Assembly: GCA_963706605.1 (NCBI GenBank)
Contig: OY970165.1
Coordinates: 124,001-188,000, forward strand
Direction: 5' to 3'
Source of the DNA: VRUE01 sp963706605
GTDB taxonomy: Bacteria; Actinomycetota; Thermoleophilia; Solirubrobacterales; 70-9
DNA length: 64,000 bases
The translations under genes were made by a program, and so were the position numbers. Below the pieces are notes generated by a model. The model was not told the DNA's origin. It saw only the letters and a list, made by a program, of their open reading frames with translations, and did no database searches. Of the stretch, positions 50,212 through 59,175 are shown one piece after another. Each line of letters opens with the position of its first letter. Position 1 is the first letter of the stretch.

Positions 50212-50557
50212 GTGGTGGACTCTGGGGGGCAGCGAAAGAAGGGGCGGCGGCTCGATAGGAGCAGACGCCAGGCGCTGCTGATTCGCGCGCTCGACCACGA
50301 GATGAGGCGCGACATCTTGCGGTTGCTCGGCGAAGCCGAGGAACCCGTGAGCCCGGTCAAGATCGCCAAGGGGTTGGGGCAGACGCTGTCCAACATCAGC
50401 TACCACGTCGGGGCGCTGTCGCAGAGGTCGCCCAGGAGCAGGTCCGCGGAGCGGTAGAGCACTTCTATGCCTCCACGATCGAAGGCAACGCGCCGATCCT
50501 GGCCCTGCTCGAGGAAACAAGGGAGGCGGACGAAACCTCTGGATCGGGTAGACGCTG
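50212..50557 (+). pseudogene. ArsR-like regulator, internally deleted
   Basis: With a GGGAGGAG site and GTG start, the first 66 residues form an ArsR winged helix ('DRSRRQALLIRALDHEMRRD', 'IAKGLGQTLSNISYHVGAL'). The frame then closes early, while a second frame continues with the family C-terminus ('QVRGAVEHFYASTIEGNAPI', 'LEETREADE') to a stop at 50557. About ten residues around the wing are missing, so this is a deletion plus frameshift, not only a base error. Confidence 0.75.
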
Positions 50558-50647
50558 AACTTTTGTCCAATCTGCTTGGGCGCGGCCGTACCGGCGACTT
50601 AGGCTCGCAACGGATCAGAAAACCGATTCGTTTACGGAGGTTTGAGC

Positions 50648-51337
50648 ATGAGGCAGGGGACTTGGCGGATCTCGCCGGCGCTGGTCGTCTCGGCGATCGC
50701 GCTTTTCGTGGCGCTCGGGGGCACGGTCTACGCGGCGAAGAGGGCCCAGATCAGCGGCAGGGCGATCAAAACGAAGTCGCTGCCGGGCAATCGCTTGAAA
50801 CTGCACTCGGTGCCGGCCAACCGGTTGAAGCCTGGAGTGCTGGGCGGCGCCAGGATCAGCACTCCGCTGACTGGCGCCGACATCAACGAGCTGACCCTGG
50901 GCCAGGTGCCGAACGCCACCCACGCCGAGACGGCCGACACGGCGCAGAGCGCGGTCGACGCGCAGACCGCGCTCAACGCCGTCAATGCCGTCGACGCGCA
51001 GACCGTCAACGGCCACAGCGTCGGCTGCCTGCCGGGCACCGTGCTCTTCGCCGGAGCCTGCTGGGAGGGCACGGCGAGCAGCAAAGCGACGGCGCCTGTG
51101 GCGGCGGGCAAATGCGCAACGCGGGGCGGCACGCTGCCGGAGGCGCTGCAGCTCGCCGCCTTCGCGGAACAGCCCGGGGTCAATCTCGATGCCGGGGATG
51201 AGTGGTCGAGCGACGTTACGAATGTATCCGGGCTAAACGTCTATGGAGTTGTCACCGTCTCAGCTTCTGGTGGTGTCACCTTTGCGCTTTCCACCATCTC
51301 CCACGCCTATCGCTGCGTCATCCCCCTCCTCACCTGA
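50648..51337 (+). CDS. Exported surface protein, unknown function
   Basis: GGAGG precedes the ATG at 50648 by seven bases. The 229-residue product has a signal or anchor segment 'ALVVSAIALFVALGGTVYAA', a coil-like middle with repeated 'A-D-T-A-Q-S-A-V-D-A' units (about residues 95-125), and a Cys-containing C-terminal domain ('VGCLPGTVLFAGACWEG'). This N-terminal pattern is common in Thermoleophilia exported proteins. Function unknown. Confidence 0.75.
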   Translation: MRQGTWRISPALVVSAIALFVALGGTVYAAKRAQISGRAIKTKSLPGNRLKLHSVPANRLKPGVLGGARISTPLTGADINELTLGQVPNATHAETADTAQSAVDAQTALNAVNAVDAQTVNGHSVGCLPGTVLFAGACWEGTASSKATAPVAAGKCATRGGTLPEALQLAAFAEQPGVNLDAGDEWSSDVTNVSGLNVYGVVTVSASGGVTFALSTISHAYRCVIPLLT

Positions 51338-51371
51338 CCGGCCGCGGGCTCCGCTCACTATCCTCACTCTG

Positions 51372-52301
51372 ATGGGAACCGGCCCGCACCGCGTCTGGGC
51401 ACGTACCGCGGGTGCGGTCGTCACCCTCGGCTGCCTGTCGGCGGCGCTGCTCGGACCGGCAGGGGCCACGGCCACGGCTCGACTACGCCCGACGGCCTCC
51501 CCCGCTCGCGGCGAAGCGGCTCGGGTCGCCAACTACTGGACGGCGGCCCGGCGACGGGCCACGCCCCCGCTCGACGAACCGCGCGGCGGCAGCCTGACGG
51601 CCACCGCCAGCTTCGCGCCGATCGCCGAACCGGCCGTTCCCCCCAACACGGTCAACGGCCGCCTCTTCGTCCGCCAGGGCGGCAGAACCGGCTTCTGCTC
51701 GGCGACGGCGATCAACAGCGCCAGCCGCCGCCTCGTCCTGACCGCCGGCCACTGCGTCAACTCCGGTCCCCTGGGGCCCCGCGGAGGAAGCATCTGGTCG
51801 AGCTTCCTCGAGTTCGTCCCCGCCTACACCGACGGCACGGCGCCGTTCGGCGCCTTCGTCGCCCACCGCAAATCCATCTTTGCGCCGAAACAGTGGGTCA
51901 AGCTCGGCAACCCCAACTTCGACATGGGCGCGATCGTCACCACCCCCAACGCCGAAGGCGTCAACGTCGCCGACGCGGTCGGCGGCGGCGCCTCGATCGC
52001 CACCGACCTCAGCCGCCGCCAGGAATTCCAGACCTTCGGCTACCCCGGCAAGAGCCGCTTCATGCAGAGCTGCAACTCCCCGTACGTGGGCGATGACAGC
52101 CTCACCTACCAGATCCCCGGCCCGCCGACGATCGCGATCGCCTGCCACTGGGCGCCGGGCGCCAGCGGCGGCGGCTGGCTGATCGAAGGCGGCGCCAGAA
52201 TCGATGGGCTGACCAGCTACGGCAAACAGGACGACAAAGTCCACACCTTCGGCCCCTACTTCAGCAGGAGCAACGTCGGCGCCCTGGTCGCCGGCCTCTA
52301 G
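51372..52301 (+). CDS. Secreted trypsin-like serine protease
   Basis: The 309-residue protein has a signal peptide (about residues 8-33, 'AGAVVTLGCLSAALLGPAGA') and a chymotrypsin-fold domain with the catalytic triad: His in 'VLTAGHCVN', Asp in 'NFDMGAIV' and Ser in 'PGASGGGWL'. Cys pairs flank the His and Ser. It resembles V8-like or streptomycete secreted peptidases. An upstream in-frame start would overlap the previous gene and is less likely. Confidence 0.88.
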   Translation: MGTGPHRVWARTAGAVVTLGCLSAALLGPAGATATARLRPTASPARGEAARVANYWTAARRRATPPLDEPRGGSLTATASFAPIAEPAVPPNTVNGRLFVRQGGRTGFCSATAINSASRRLVLTAGHCVNSGPLGPRGGSIWSSFLEFVPAYTDGTAPFGAFVAHRKSIFAPKQWVKLGNPNFDMGAIVTTPNAEGVNVADAVGGGASIATDLSRRQEFQTFGYPGKSRFMQSCNSPYVGDDSLTYQIPGPPTIAIACHWAPGASGGGWLIEGGARIDGLTSYGKQDDKVHTFGPYFSRSNVGALVAGL

Positions 52302-52665
52302 GTGCCGAGCAGCTCGCGGTAGAAGCGGTAGTCGCGCCGCTCGGGCCGCAGGTTGGCGGCGAGCGCCAGGTGGTGGCGGGCGCGCTCCGTGTCACCGGTC
52401 TTGGCCAGCGCCCGGCCGAGGCAGAAGTGGGCGAAGTCGTTGACCTGGTGGGTGTCGACCACCGCCTCGAACTCGGCCGCGGCGGCGGCGAAGCGGCCGC
52501 AGCGGAAATAGGCGCGGCCGAGCGCCTCGCGCACCGAGGACTTCTCCGGCGCCCGTCGGGCCGCCGCCTCCAGCGGCCGCGTCGCCTGCTCGAAGTCCGC
52601 CTCCTCCAACAGCTCGATCCACGCCGGTAGAGCGTGAAGGTCGAGTCGCTATCGAGAGAAGCCAT
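52298..52665 (-). CDS. Small TPR protein, frame-broken near its start
   Basis: The main frame (52609-52298) encodes TPR units 'EALGRAYFRCGRFAAAAAEF' and 'AHFCLGRALAKTGDTERARH'. The expected N-terminus ('MASLDSDSTFTLYRRGSS') starts at 52665 in another frame and joins 'LLEEADFEQATRPLEAA' if one base is added near 52611. I read this as one gene with a missing base. TPR proteins mediate protein-protein contacts; the partner is unknown. Confidence 0.7.
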
Positions 52666-52705
52666 GCAGAGCAGTCTAAGCAGCCGACTCCCCCGCCCGA
52701 ACAGC

Positions 52706-52993
52706 TCAGCCGGCGGCTTCGGCCCAATCGCGCAGGCGGCCTGCGAACTGCGGCGTGCCCGGACCCACCTCGACGACCTGGTCCGCCGGGATGTCGGCCC
52801 GGCGGGCGGCGACGCGGATCGCCTCCGCGGTCGGCGCCTCGTAGAGGCAGTAGCTGCGGCGACGGTCGGCGCTGAGGAACGAGAAGACCCAGCTGACCCC
52901 CTCGACCTCGTTGATCTCCTCGATCAGCTCGACATCTCCGTCCTTGAGGTCGAGCTGATCGGCGAAGCTGCGCTCGATCATGAATAGCGCCAT
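52706..52993 (-). CDS. DUF4242 family protein
   Basis: The 95-residue alpha/beta protein shows 'LFMIERSFADQL', 'VSWVFSFLSADRRRSYCLYE' and 'AIRVAARRADIPADQVVEV', the DUF4242 pattern (SCO4226-like, ferredoxin-like fold; some members bind nickel). Function in this organism is unknown. Confidence 0.8.
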   Translation of the reverse strand: MALFMIERSFADQLDLKDGDVELIEEINEVEGVSWVFSFLSADRRRSYCLYEAPTAEAIRVAARRADIPADQVVEVGPGTPQFAGRLRDWAEAAG

Positions 52994-53022
52994 TGCCCGA
53001 TCGTATCGTGGTTTTGAACCGG

Positions 53023-56000
53023 TCAGTCCGAGGCGAGCCCGTGCCGGTGGGCGTAGGAGGCGGCCTCGGTCCGGTTGGCGCAGCCGGTTTTGCGCAGGAT
53101 GCTGCGGATGTGGTTCGCCGCGGTGTGTTCGCTGATCGTCAGCGCCGCGCCGATCTCGCGGTTGCTGAGCCCCCTGGCGACCAGGTCGATGATCTGCGCC
53201 TCACGCGGGGAGAGCCCGTCCGGCAGGCCGCCGCCGGTGGTTGGGGCGCCGAGCGAGCGAATCTTGGTCAGCAGGCCCTCCATCCCGATCTGCTCGGCCA
53301 GCGCCCCCGCTTCACCGAGCAGTGCTCCAGCCCGCTCGTGCCCGCCCCCGCCCCGCGCGAGCAGGAAACGTGCGTACTCGTAAGCGGTGTGCGCGACCCA
53401 GGTTGACGCCCCCATCTTCCGGTTCAGCTCCAGGGCGCGCTCGAAGTGCTCCTCGGCGCGCTGCTGCTCTCCCAGGGTCGCAGCGAGCATGCCCAGGTAG
53501 CGATCGGCGACGCCGTAGCAGGCGACCAGGTGGCCGATCATCACGTTGGCGCCCGCATAGGGCTCCAGCTCCGGGTAGAGGACGGCCGCCGTCGCCTCGT
53601 CGCCGAGCATGGTGCAGGCGTCGGCGAGGTAGGCGAGGGTGGCAAGCCAGAGCGAGTCACGGAAGCCCTCGATGCCCTCCGCGCCGAGCTCGGAGAGCTC
53701 GCGCCGAGCCTCGCTCTCCATCCCCAGCTCGGCGAGCAGCGCGATCAGCCCGGGTCGCCAGGCCCCGGCGCGCTCGCCATCTCCGGCCAGGATCCTGACC
53801 GCGGGCGCCAGCTCGGCCAGGCGCCCCTGCTCGCGGCGGATGCTGAACATCTGAATCCCGTAGGTCCCGGAGGCGTCCCGTCCGGTCATCAGGCGACTCC
53901 ACTCTTTCGAGCGATCCGCCATCGCCTCGGCCTCGGCGAGGCGGCCGTCGCAGAGCGCGATCGCCGAGCTGTAGTGGGTGGCCACGTGGTGTATGAACGG
54001 CTGCGCCGTCCGCTCGGCCATCTCGAGCAGCGCGGCGACCTCGGTGCGGGCGGCGTCGAGGTCACAGAGGGCAACGAAGGTCGGTGCCCGCCAGGCCATC
54101 GCCTCGGTGCGGAGATCGGCGTCCTGCAGCTCCTCGGCGATGTCCCGCGCCTCGGTCAGCATCGCGAGGATCTCTCCCAGTGGACTCGCCCCCCGTGCCC
54201 AGTAGGAGCTGACCAGCACCTTCGCCAGCCCAGAACGGTCGTCGAGACCCCTCGCCAACTCGACGGCGTTGCCACGGACGATCGCCCCGCGCTCCCGCTC
54301 GCCCTCGAAGTCAAGAGCGCGGGCGAGACCGGTGAGCAGGCCGACCCGCAGCTCCTCACTCTCGTCGCCGAGAACGGAGATTGCCTCCTCCAGCAGCTCG
54401 ACCGAGTCCCTGATCCCGATCCCGGGGCGCCAACAGGCGTCCTCGTAGCCGATCGCGGCGCGGGCGAGCAGCTCGGCGCTGTCCAGCTCGCGGGCGATCT
54501 GGGCAGCCGCGGCGAAGGCTTCGATCGCGTCCAGCGCCTTGCCGGCACGGTGGCAGGCGATGCCAAGCTCGAGCTGAACCTCGGCTCGCTCGCCCGGGTC
54601 ATCCACGCCCAGCTCGATCGCCGTGCTCAGGCGCCTCGCCGCCTCCTCGAAGGCGAGCGCCGCCGCGGCGGCGCGGGCGGCGCGCAGGTTGTGCTCGACC
54701 GCGCGCTCGGCGCCGCCGAAGGGAGCCCCGGCGGCAAAGTGATGGGCGAGGTCGGCAAGCCCGCGGCCAGAGCTTGCGCCGGCGGCCTCAAGCGCCTCGC
54801 CGACGCGGAGATGCAGCTCCGCCCGCCGCGCCCGCGAAAGCCCGTCGTAGAGCGCCCGCCTGACCAGCTCGTGGGTGAAGCGACAGGAAAGGCTCTGCGA
54901 CGGGAGCTCTTCGACCATCCCGCTCCCCACCGCCTCCTCCAGCGCAGCGAGAAGCTCGGGTTCGGCGAGGCCGGCGGCGCGCCGGACGACGTCCAACTCG
55001 AACTCCGCCCCAACCGTCGCCGCCAGCTCAAGCAGCTCGATCGTTCCGGGGGCGAGGCGGGAGAGCCGCTGGCCGGTCACCTCGCGGACGCTCTCCGGGC
55101 TCGCCAGCTGCGCCAGCGGCCGCGTCACCCGGATCGTCCCGCCGGACGTCTCCACCGCCCCGGTCTCAGCAAGCGCTCGCCACAGCTCGCAGACCAGGAA
55201 GGCGTTGCCGGCGGTCAGATCGCGCATCGTCTCGGCCAGCTCCACCGGCTCCGATCCCGGCTCACAACCGGACGCGCGGCAGGCGAACTCGCCGATCTCG
55301 GTCGCGGAGAGTCCGCCGAGCCGCAGCCGCACGACGCTGTCGGAGCGGCGCAGGTCGGCAAGCGTGTCAGCGAGGGCCCGCGGCACGTCGACCTCGGTCT
55401 CGCGAAAGGTGGCGAGGAGGAGCAGGCGGGCGTCACCGGCGGCGCGGGCCAGGTGGCGCAGCAGGAGCAGGGTCGGGGCGTCGGCCCAGTGGACGTCCTC
55501 GAGCACGAGCAGCAGCGGCCTCTCCCTGCCGACTCCGGCGAGGAGATCGGCGACGGCCGTGTGGAGTCGGAGGCGCTCGGTATCCGGCTCGGCGTCGACC
55601 GGCGCCGCCAGCCCCCCGACGCGAGCCGGCAGGTCCGGCAGCAGCCGCGTCAGCTCACCACCGCCGGTGCCGAGAGCCGCCTGCAGCTCGGCGGTCTCGG
55701 TCACCCGCGTCAGCCGATCGAGCGCTTCGACGAAGGGGCCGTACGGCGTTCGTACCGCGGCGTCGGAGGCCCCGTAGAGGACCAGCGCGCCCTCCCCCGC
55801 CGCGGCGGAGGCGAACTCGCGCACCAGGCGGCTCTTGCCCGATCCGGGCTCCCCCGCGAGCAAGGCGACCCGGCGGCCCTCACCCACAGCCCGTGGCATC
55901 AGTGCTTCCAGCTTGGCCAGCTCGCCAGAGCGGCCGACGAACGGAAGGGTCGAGCTGAGGCGAAGCGACCCTGGAAGATCATGCGTCACATCGCCCACAG

Positions 56001-56055
56001 GCACAACGATAGTCAGGTCTGACCATTCCGCCGGTGGCGGGGCGAAATCGGGCAC
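53023..56055 (-). CDS. LuxR-family AAA-ATPase transcriptional regulator (LAL type)
   Basis: The 1,010-residue protein has an N-terminal AAA ATPase (Walker A 'LAGEPGSGKSRLVREF', Walker B 'LLLVLEDVHWADAPTLLLL'), a long TPR-like helical middle, and a C-terminal LuxR HTH ('LSPREAQIIDLVARGLSNRE', 'TAANHIRSILRKTGCANRTE'). Large LuxR regulators of this type act as ligand- and ATP-controlled activators. It is divergent from the oxidase gene at 56150 and may regulate it. Confidence 0.92.
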   Translation of the reverse strand: MPDFAPPPAEWSDLTIVVPVGDVTHDLPGSLRLSSTLPFVGRSGELAKLEALMPRAVGEGRRVALLAGEPGSGKSRLVREFASAAAGEGALVLYGASDAAVRTPYGPFVEALDRLTRVTETAELQAALGTGGGELTRLLPDLPARVGGLAAPVDAEPDTERLRLHTAVADLLAGVGRERPLLLVLEDVHWADAPTLLLLRHLARAAGDARLLLLATFRETEVDVPRALADTLADLRRSDSVVRLRLGGLSATEIGEFACRASGCEPGSEPVELAETMRDLTAGNAFLVCELWRALAETGAVETSGGTIRVTRPLAQLASPESVREVTGQRLSRLAPGTIELLELAATVGAEFELDVVRRAAGLAEPELLAALEEAVGSGMVEELPSQSLSCRFTHELVRRALYDGLSRARRAELHLRVGEALEAAGASSGRGLADLAHHFAAGAPFGGAERAVEHNLRAARAAAAALAFEEAARRLSTAIELGVDDPGERAEVQLELGIACHRAGKALDAIEAFAAAAQIARELDSAELLARAAIGYEDACWRPGIGIRDSVELLEEAISVLGDESEELRVGLLTGLARALDFEGERERGAIVRGNAVELARGLDDRSGLAKVLVSSYWARGASPLGEILAMLTEARDIAEELQDADLRTEAMAWRAPTFVALCDLDAARTEVAALLEMAERTAQPFIHHVATHYSSAIALCDGRLAEAEAMADRSKEWSRLMTGRDASGTYGIQMFSIRREQGRLAELAPAVRILAGDGERAGAWRPGLIALLAELGMESEARRELSELGAEGIEGFRDSLWLATLAYLADACTMLGDEATAAVLYPELEPYAGANVMIGHLVACYGVADRYLGMLAATLGEQQRAEEHFERALELNRKMGASTWVAHTAYEYARFLLARGGGGHERAGALLGEAGALAEQIGMEGLLTKIRSLGAPTTGGGLPDGLSPREAQIIDLVARGLSNREIGAALTISEHTAANHIRSILRKTGCANRTEAASYAHRHGLASD

Positions 56056-56149
56056 GCCGGAACTGGGTCAGGTCAGGTCATGACAGGAGCGCCTCCGCGA
56101 CCTAGCCTCGTTCGAAAGACGAGTTTCGACGACGACTAGGAGGAACAAC

Positions 56150-57526
56150 GTGAGCACCCCCACCGCAGCGGACATCCCGGGCTTCGAGGGGCAGCTGATC
56201 CGCCCTGAGGACAGTACCTACGAGGAGGCCCGCCAGGTCTACAACGCGATGATCGACCGGCGCCCGGCCCTGGTGGCCCGCTGCGCCAATCCCGATGACG
56301 TGGCGAAGGCGGTCGACTTCGCCCGCGAGAACAGCGTGCTGCTGGCGGTGCGTGGCGGTGGCCACAACGGCGCCGGGCTCGGCACCTGCGACGGCGGCGT
56401 GGTCATCGACCTCGCGGCCCTGAAAGAGATCCAGGTCGATCCCGGAGCGCGCACCGTACGGGTCGGCGGCGGCTGCACCTGGGGCGAAGTCGACGCCGCC
56501 ACCAACGAGCACGGGCTCGCGACCCCGAGTGGCATCATCTCGACCACCGGCGTCGGCGGCCTGACCCTGGGCGGCGGCATGGGCCATCTGAGCCGCAAGT
56601 GCGGCCTGACGATCGACAACCTGCTGGAGGCAGAGGTCGTTCTGGCGAGCGGCGAGCGGGTGCGCGCCTCGGCGGACGAGAACCCCGACCTCTTCTGGGC
56701 GATCCGCGGCGGCGGCGGCAACTTCGGCGTCGTCACCTCCTTCCTCTTCCGGCTGCACGAAGTCGGAACCGTGATCGGCGGCCCGACCTTCTGGTCGATC
56801 GAGCAGTCGGCCGAGGTGCTTAGCGCCTACCGCGAGTTCATTCTCGGCGCTCCGAGGGAGCTGAACGGCTTCTTCGCCTACACCTCGGTGCCGCCGGCGC
56901 CGCCCTTCCCCGAGGAGCTGCACATGCGCAAAGTCTGCGGGATCGTGTGGTGCTACGTGGGCGGCGAGGAGGACGCGGCGGCGGCGATGGCCCCGCTGCT
57001 GGATTCCCTGCCCGAGCCGCTCATGCACGGCGTCCAGCCGATGCCGTTCCCGGCGCTGCAGAGCGCCTTCGACGGCCTCTACCCGAAGGGAGAGCAGTGG
57101 TACTGGCGGGCTGACTTCGTCAACGAGATCCCTGACGAGGCGGTCGCGGCGCACGCCCGCTTCGGGCCGGAGATGCCGACGATGAAATCGACCATGCACC
57201 TGTACCCGATCGACGGCGCCGCCCACGACGCCGACAACGCCGACACCGCCTGGGCCTACCGTGACGCCAACTGGGGCTCGGTCTTCGCCGGGGTCGACCC
57301 TGACCCCGCCAACGCGGAGGCCATCCGCAGCTGGTGCGTCGACTACTTCGACGCCCTGCACCCCTACTCGGCCGGCGGTGCCTACGTGAACATGATGATG
57401 GACGAGGGCCAGGAGCGGGTCCGCGCCAGCTATGGCGACAACTACGACCGTCTGGCTCAGGTCAAGGCGACCTACGACCCCGACAACCTCTTCCGGGTCA
57501 ACCAGAACATCGAGCCGCAGGCATAG
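56150..57526 (+). CDS. Berberine-bridge-type FAD oxidoreductase
   Basis: GTG start with AGGAGG eight bases upstream; 458 residues. The FAD-binding (PCMH-type) domain has 'LLAVRGGGHNGAGLGTCDGG' with the His that carries FAD, 'TTGVGGLTLGGGMG' and 'FWAIRGGGGNFGVVTSFLFR'; the C-terminal BBE segment is 'NYDRLAQVKATYDPDNLFRV'. Such enzymes oxidise sugars or alcohols in secondary metabolism. A terminator follows. Substrate is not predictable. Confidence 0.9.
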   Translation: MSTPTAADIPGFEGQLIRPEDSTYEEARQVYNAMIDRRPALVARCANPDDVAKAVDFARENSVLLAVRGGGHNGAGLGTCDGGVVIDLAALKEIQVDPGARTVRVGGGCTWGEVDAATNEHGLATPSGIISTTGVGGLTLGGGMGHLSRKCGLTIDNLLEAEVVLASGERVRASADENPDLFWAIRGGGGNFGVVTSFLFRLHEVGTVIGGPTFWSIEQSAEVLSAYREFILGAPRELNGFFAYTSVPPAPPFPEELHMRKVCGIVWCYVGGEEDAAAAMAPLLDSLPEPLMHGVQPMPFPALQSAFDGLYPKGEQWYWRADFVNEIPDEAVAAHARFGPEMPTMKSTMHLYPIDGAAHDADNADTAWAYRDANWGSVFAGVDPDPANAEAIRSWCVDYFDALHPYSAGGAYVNMMMDEGQERVRASYGDNYDRLAQVKATYDPDNLFRVNQNIEPQA

Positions 57527-57532
57527 CGCTTC

Positions 57533-57563
57533 GCCCCCGGGTCAGCCGGTCTGACCCGGGGGC
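57533..57563. terminator. Bidirectional hairpin terminator
   Basis: GCCCCCGGGTCAG (57533-57545) pairs perfectly with CTGACCCGGGGGC (57551-57563) around a 5-bp loop. It lies between the convergent oxidase and epimerase genes. Confidence 0.75.
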
Positions 57564-57571
57564 GGATGCAG

Positions 57572-58570
57572 TCAGCCGGCGCGGACCGCCGCGACCGTTT
57601 CGCGAAGCGTCTCGCGGGCGTCGTGGTGGGGCATCCAGTGCAGCTTGCGGCGCGCTCTCGAGGTATCCATCAGAACCGGGCGGCGGACTGCCTCGATCCA
57701 GGCGGCCTCGGGGGGAAGGAGGGGCAGGAACGGCGCCACCGCCTCGGCCGCGGCGCCGACCGCGAGCTGTGGCGCCGGCAAGGCATGCCAGCCCAACGCG
57801 TGGGCGAGATCGGTGACCGTCAGCTCCCCCGGCCCGGCCAGGTTATAGATGCCCGGCTCCCCCAGGCCGAGCACCGCGGCACAGAGGGCGGTCGCGACGT
57901 CATCGTGGTGGACGAGCTGGAACGGCACGCCGGGGTCCGGCAGCACCGGCCGCAGCGAGGGCGCCTTGCCGAGCGCCCAGCGCACCGGCCCGGGCAGCTT
58001 CTGCCCGATCGCGAGCAACGGCACCATCTCCAGTAACAGCGGCGCCTGCGGTCCAGCGACGATGCAGGGGCGGAAGACGTAGGCGTCGGTTTCCGAGCCG
58101 GTCAGAGCGGTGACTAGCTCTTCCTCGACCTCGGCCTTGTGGGCTGAGTAAGGGTGCCGACCGGACCCGTTCACCGGCAGGTCCTCGGTGAGCAGCTTGG
58201 GCAGGCTGCGGCTGAAGCCGTAGGCGGCCACCGACGAGGTGTAGACGAGGCGCCTCACCCCCGCGGCGGCCGTCGCCTCGAAGACGTTGCGGGAGCCGGT
58301 CAGGTTGATCTCGCGGCTCTCGCCCCGCCCGGCGACGATGACGAAGGCGAGGTGCACGACGACGTCAGCGTCCTCGACCAGGGCGTCGACCGCAGCGCGA
58401 TCGAGGATGTCTCCGCGCCGGTATTCGGTCTTCGCCCAGCCCTGCGCACCGAGGTCGAAGGGACGCCGCGCCATGCCGATCACGCGCTCGACCTCGGGCG
58501 CTCGCTCGAGGGCGGAGATGAACGACTTGCCGATCTCACCGGTTGGACCGGTGACTGCGATAGTCAGCAC
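57572..58570 (-). CDS. NAD-dependent epimerase/dehydratase (extended SDR)
   Basis: The 332-residue protein has the nucleotide loop 'TGPTGEIGKSF', 'DADVVVHLAFVI', the 'YTSSVAAYG' strand and the catalytic 'YSAHK' (Tyr-x-x-x-Lys). Length and motifs fit extended short-chain dehydrogenases acting on nucleotide sugars or related carbonyls. Substrate is unknown. Confidence 0.88.
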   Translation of the reverse strand: MLTIAVTGPTGEIGKSFISALERAPEVERVIGMARRPFDLGAQGWAKTEYRRGDILDRAAVDALVEDADVVVHLAFVIVAGRGESREINLTGSRNVFEATAAAGVRRLVYTSSVAAYGFSRSLPKLLTEDLPVNGSGRHPYSAHKAEVEEELVTALTGSETDAYVFRPCIVAGPQAPLLLEMVPLLAIGQKLPGPVRWALGKAPSLRPVLPDPGVPFQLVHHDDVATALCAAVLGLGEPGIYNLAGPGELTVTDLAHALGWHALPAPQLAVGAAAEAVAPFLPLLPPEAAWIEAVRRPVLMDTSRARRKLHWMPHHDARETLRETVAAVRAG

Positions 58571-58716
58571 GGCCGTAATTCTCCCGAAATTGCGGGATCG
58601 AACGACCTCAGGGGAGGGTCTGAGCTAACTGAGCCATGCATAGATGTCGCGATTAAGCAAAGATGCTCGATCGGGCAGTTGGATCGCGTACATTCAGTAT
58701 CGAGAAAAGGAGTCTG

Positions 58717-58950
58717 GTGTCGAGTCGAGAGACAAGAGCTATCTGGCACCCCCTGAGGGCACGGATCCTCGAACTGATCATCCGCGGCCCGGTAACGCTG
58801 TCGCAGATCGCAGCGGCCGTCAACGAGCCCACCGCAAAGGTCGCCTACCACAGCACGATCCTCTGCGGTGCCGGTTGCATCCAGGCCGTCGGGACGGATA
58901 GTCCCGACTTTCCTGGCTCAACCGATCCTCTCTACGAGATCTGCGCCTAG
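58717..58950 (+). CDS. Short ArsR-like HTH protein
   Basis: AAAGGAG precedes a GTG start by a few bases. The 77-residue product is essentially one winged helix: 'IWHPLRARILELIIRGPVTL', 'SQIAAAVNEPTAKVAYHSTI' and 'LYEIC' at the end. It is shorter than typical ArsR proteins. It lies 130 bases upstream of the tRNA gene; its target is unknown. Confidence 0.7.
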   Translation: MSSRETRAIWHPLRARILELIIRGPVTLSQIAAAVNEPTAKVAYHSTILCGAGCIQAVGTDSPDFPGSTDPLYEICA

Positions 58951-59078
58951 CACTCGTCTGAACGACGGGCTCAGGTCGCGATCGCAGGTCGATCCACCCA
59001 GGGGGTGGACACGAGTCGCGTTCCGTTGTTACACTCCGGAATTATTGAATGGTCACTCGACCGTTCGGTAAAAAATAC

Positions 59079-59151
59079 GCACCAGTACCTCAATCGGTTA
59101 GAGGATCGGGTTTGTAAGCCGAGGATCCGGGTTCGAGCCCCGGCTGGTGCA
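59079..59151 (+). tRNA. tRNA-Thr(UGU)-like gene with unusual stem features
   Basis: A cloverleaf can be drawn: 7-bp acceptor stem (GCACCAG/CTGGTGC), D stem CCTC/GAGG with G18G19 in the loop, anticodon loop TTTGTAA with anticodon TGT (59113-59115), a 4-nt variable loop and a perfect 5-bp T stem with TTCGAGC loop; A73, no encoded CCA. Oddities are C10:G25 instead of G10:C25 and a G31-G39 mismatch at the anticodon stem base. By anticodon it decodes ACA. It sits 24 bases before an arginyl-tRNA synthetase paralogue. Confidence 0.8.
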
Positions 59152-59175
59152 TCGGCGCTGGGTCGCGTCGGGACT

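Noticed and set aside
53446..56022. An 858-codon plus-strand open frame opposite the LuxR regulator gene
   Set aside because: It is a GC-rich antisense shadow with no recognisable domain and is full of Arg/Gly/Pro/His; the minus strand encodes a clear AAA-LuxR protein.
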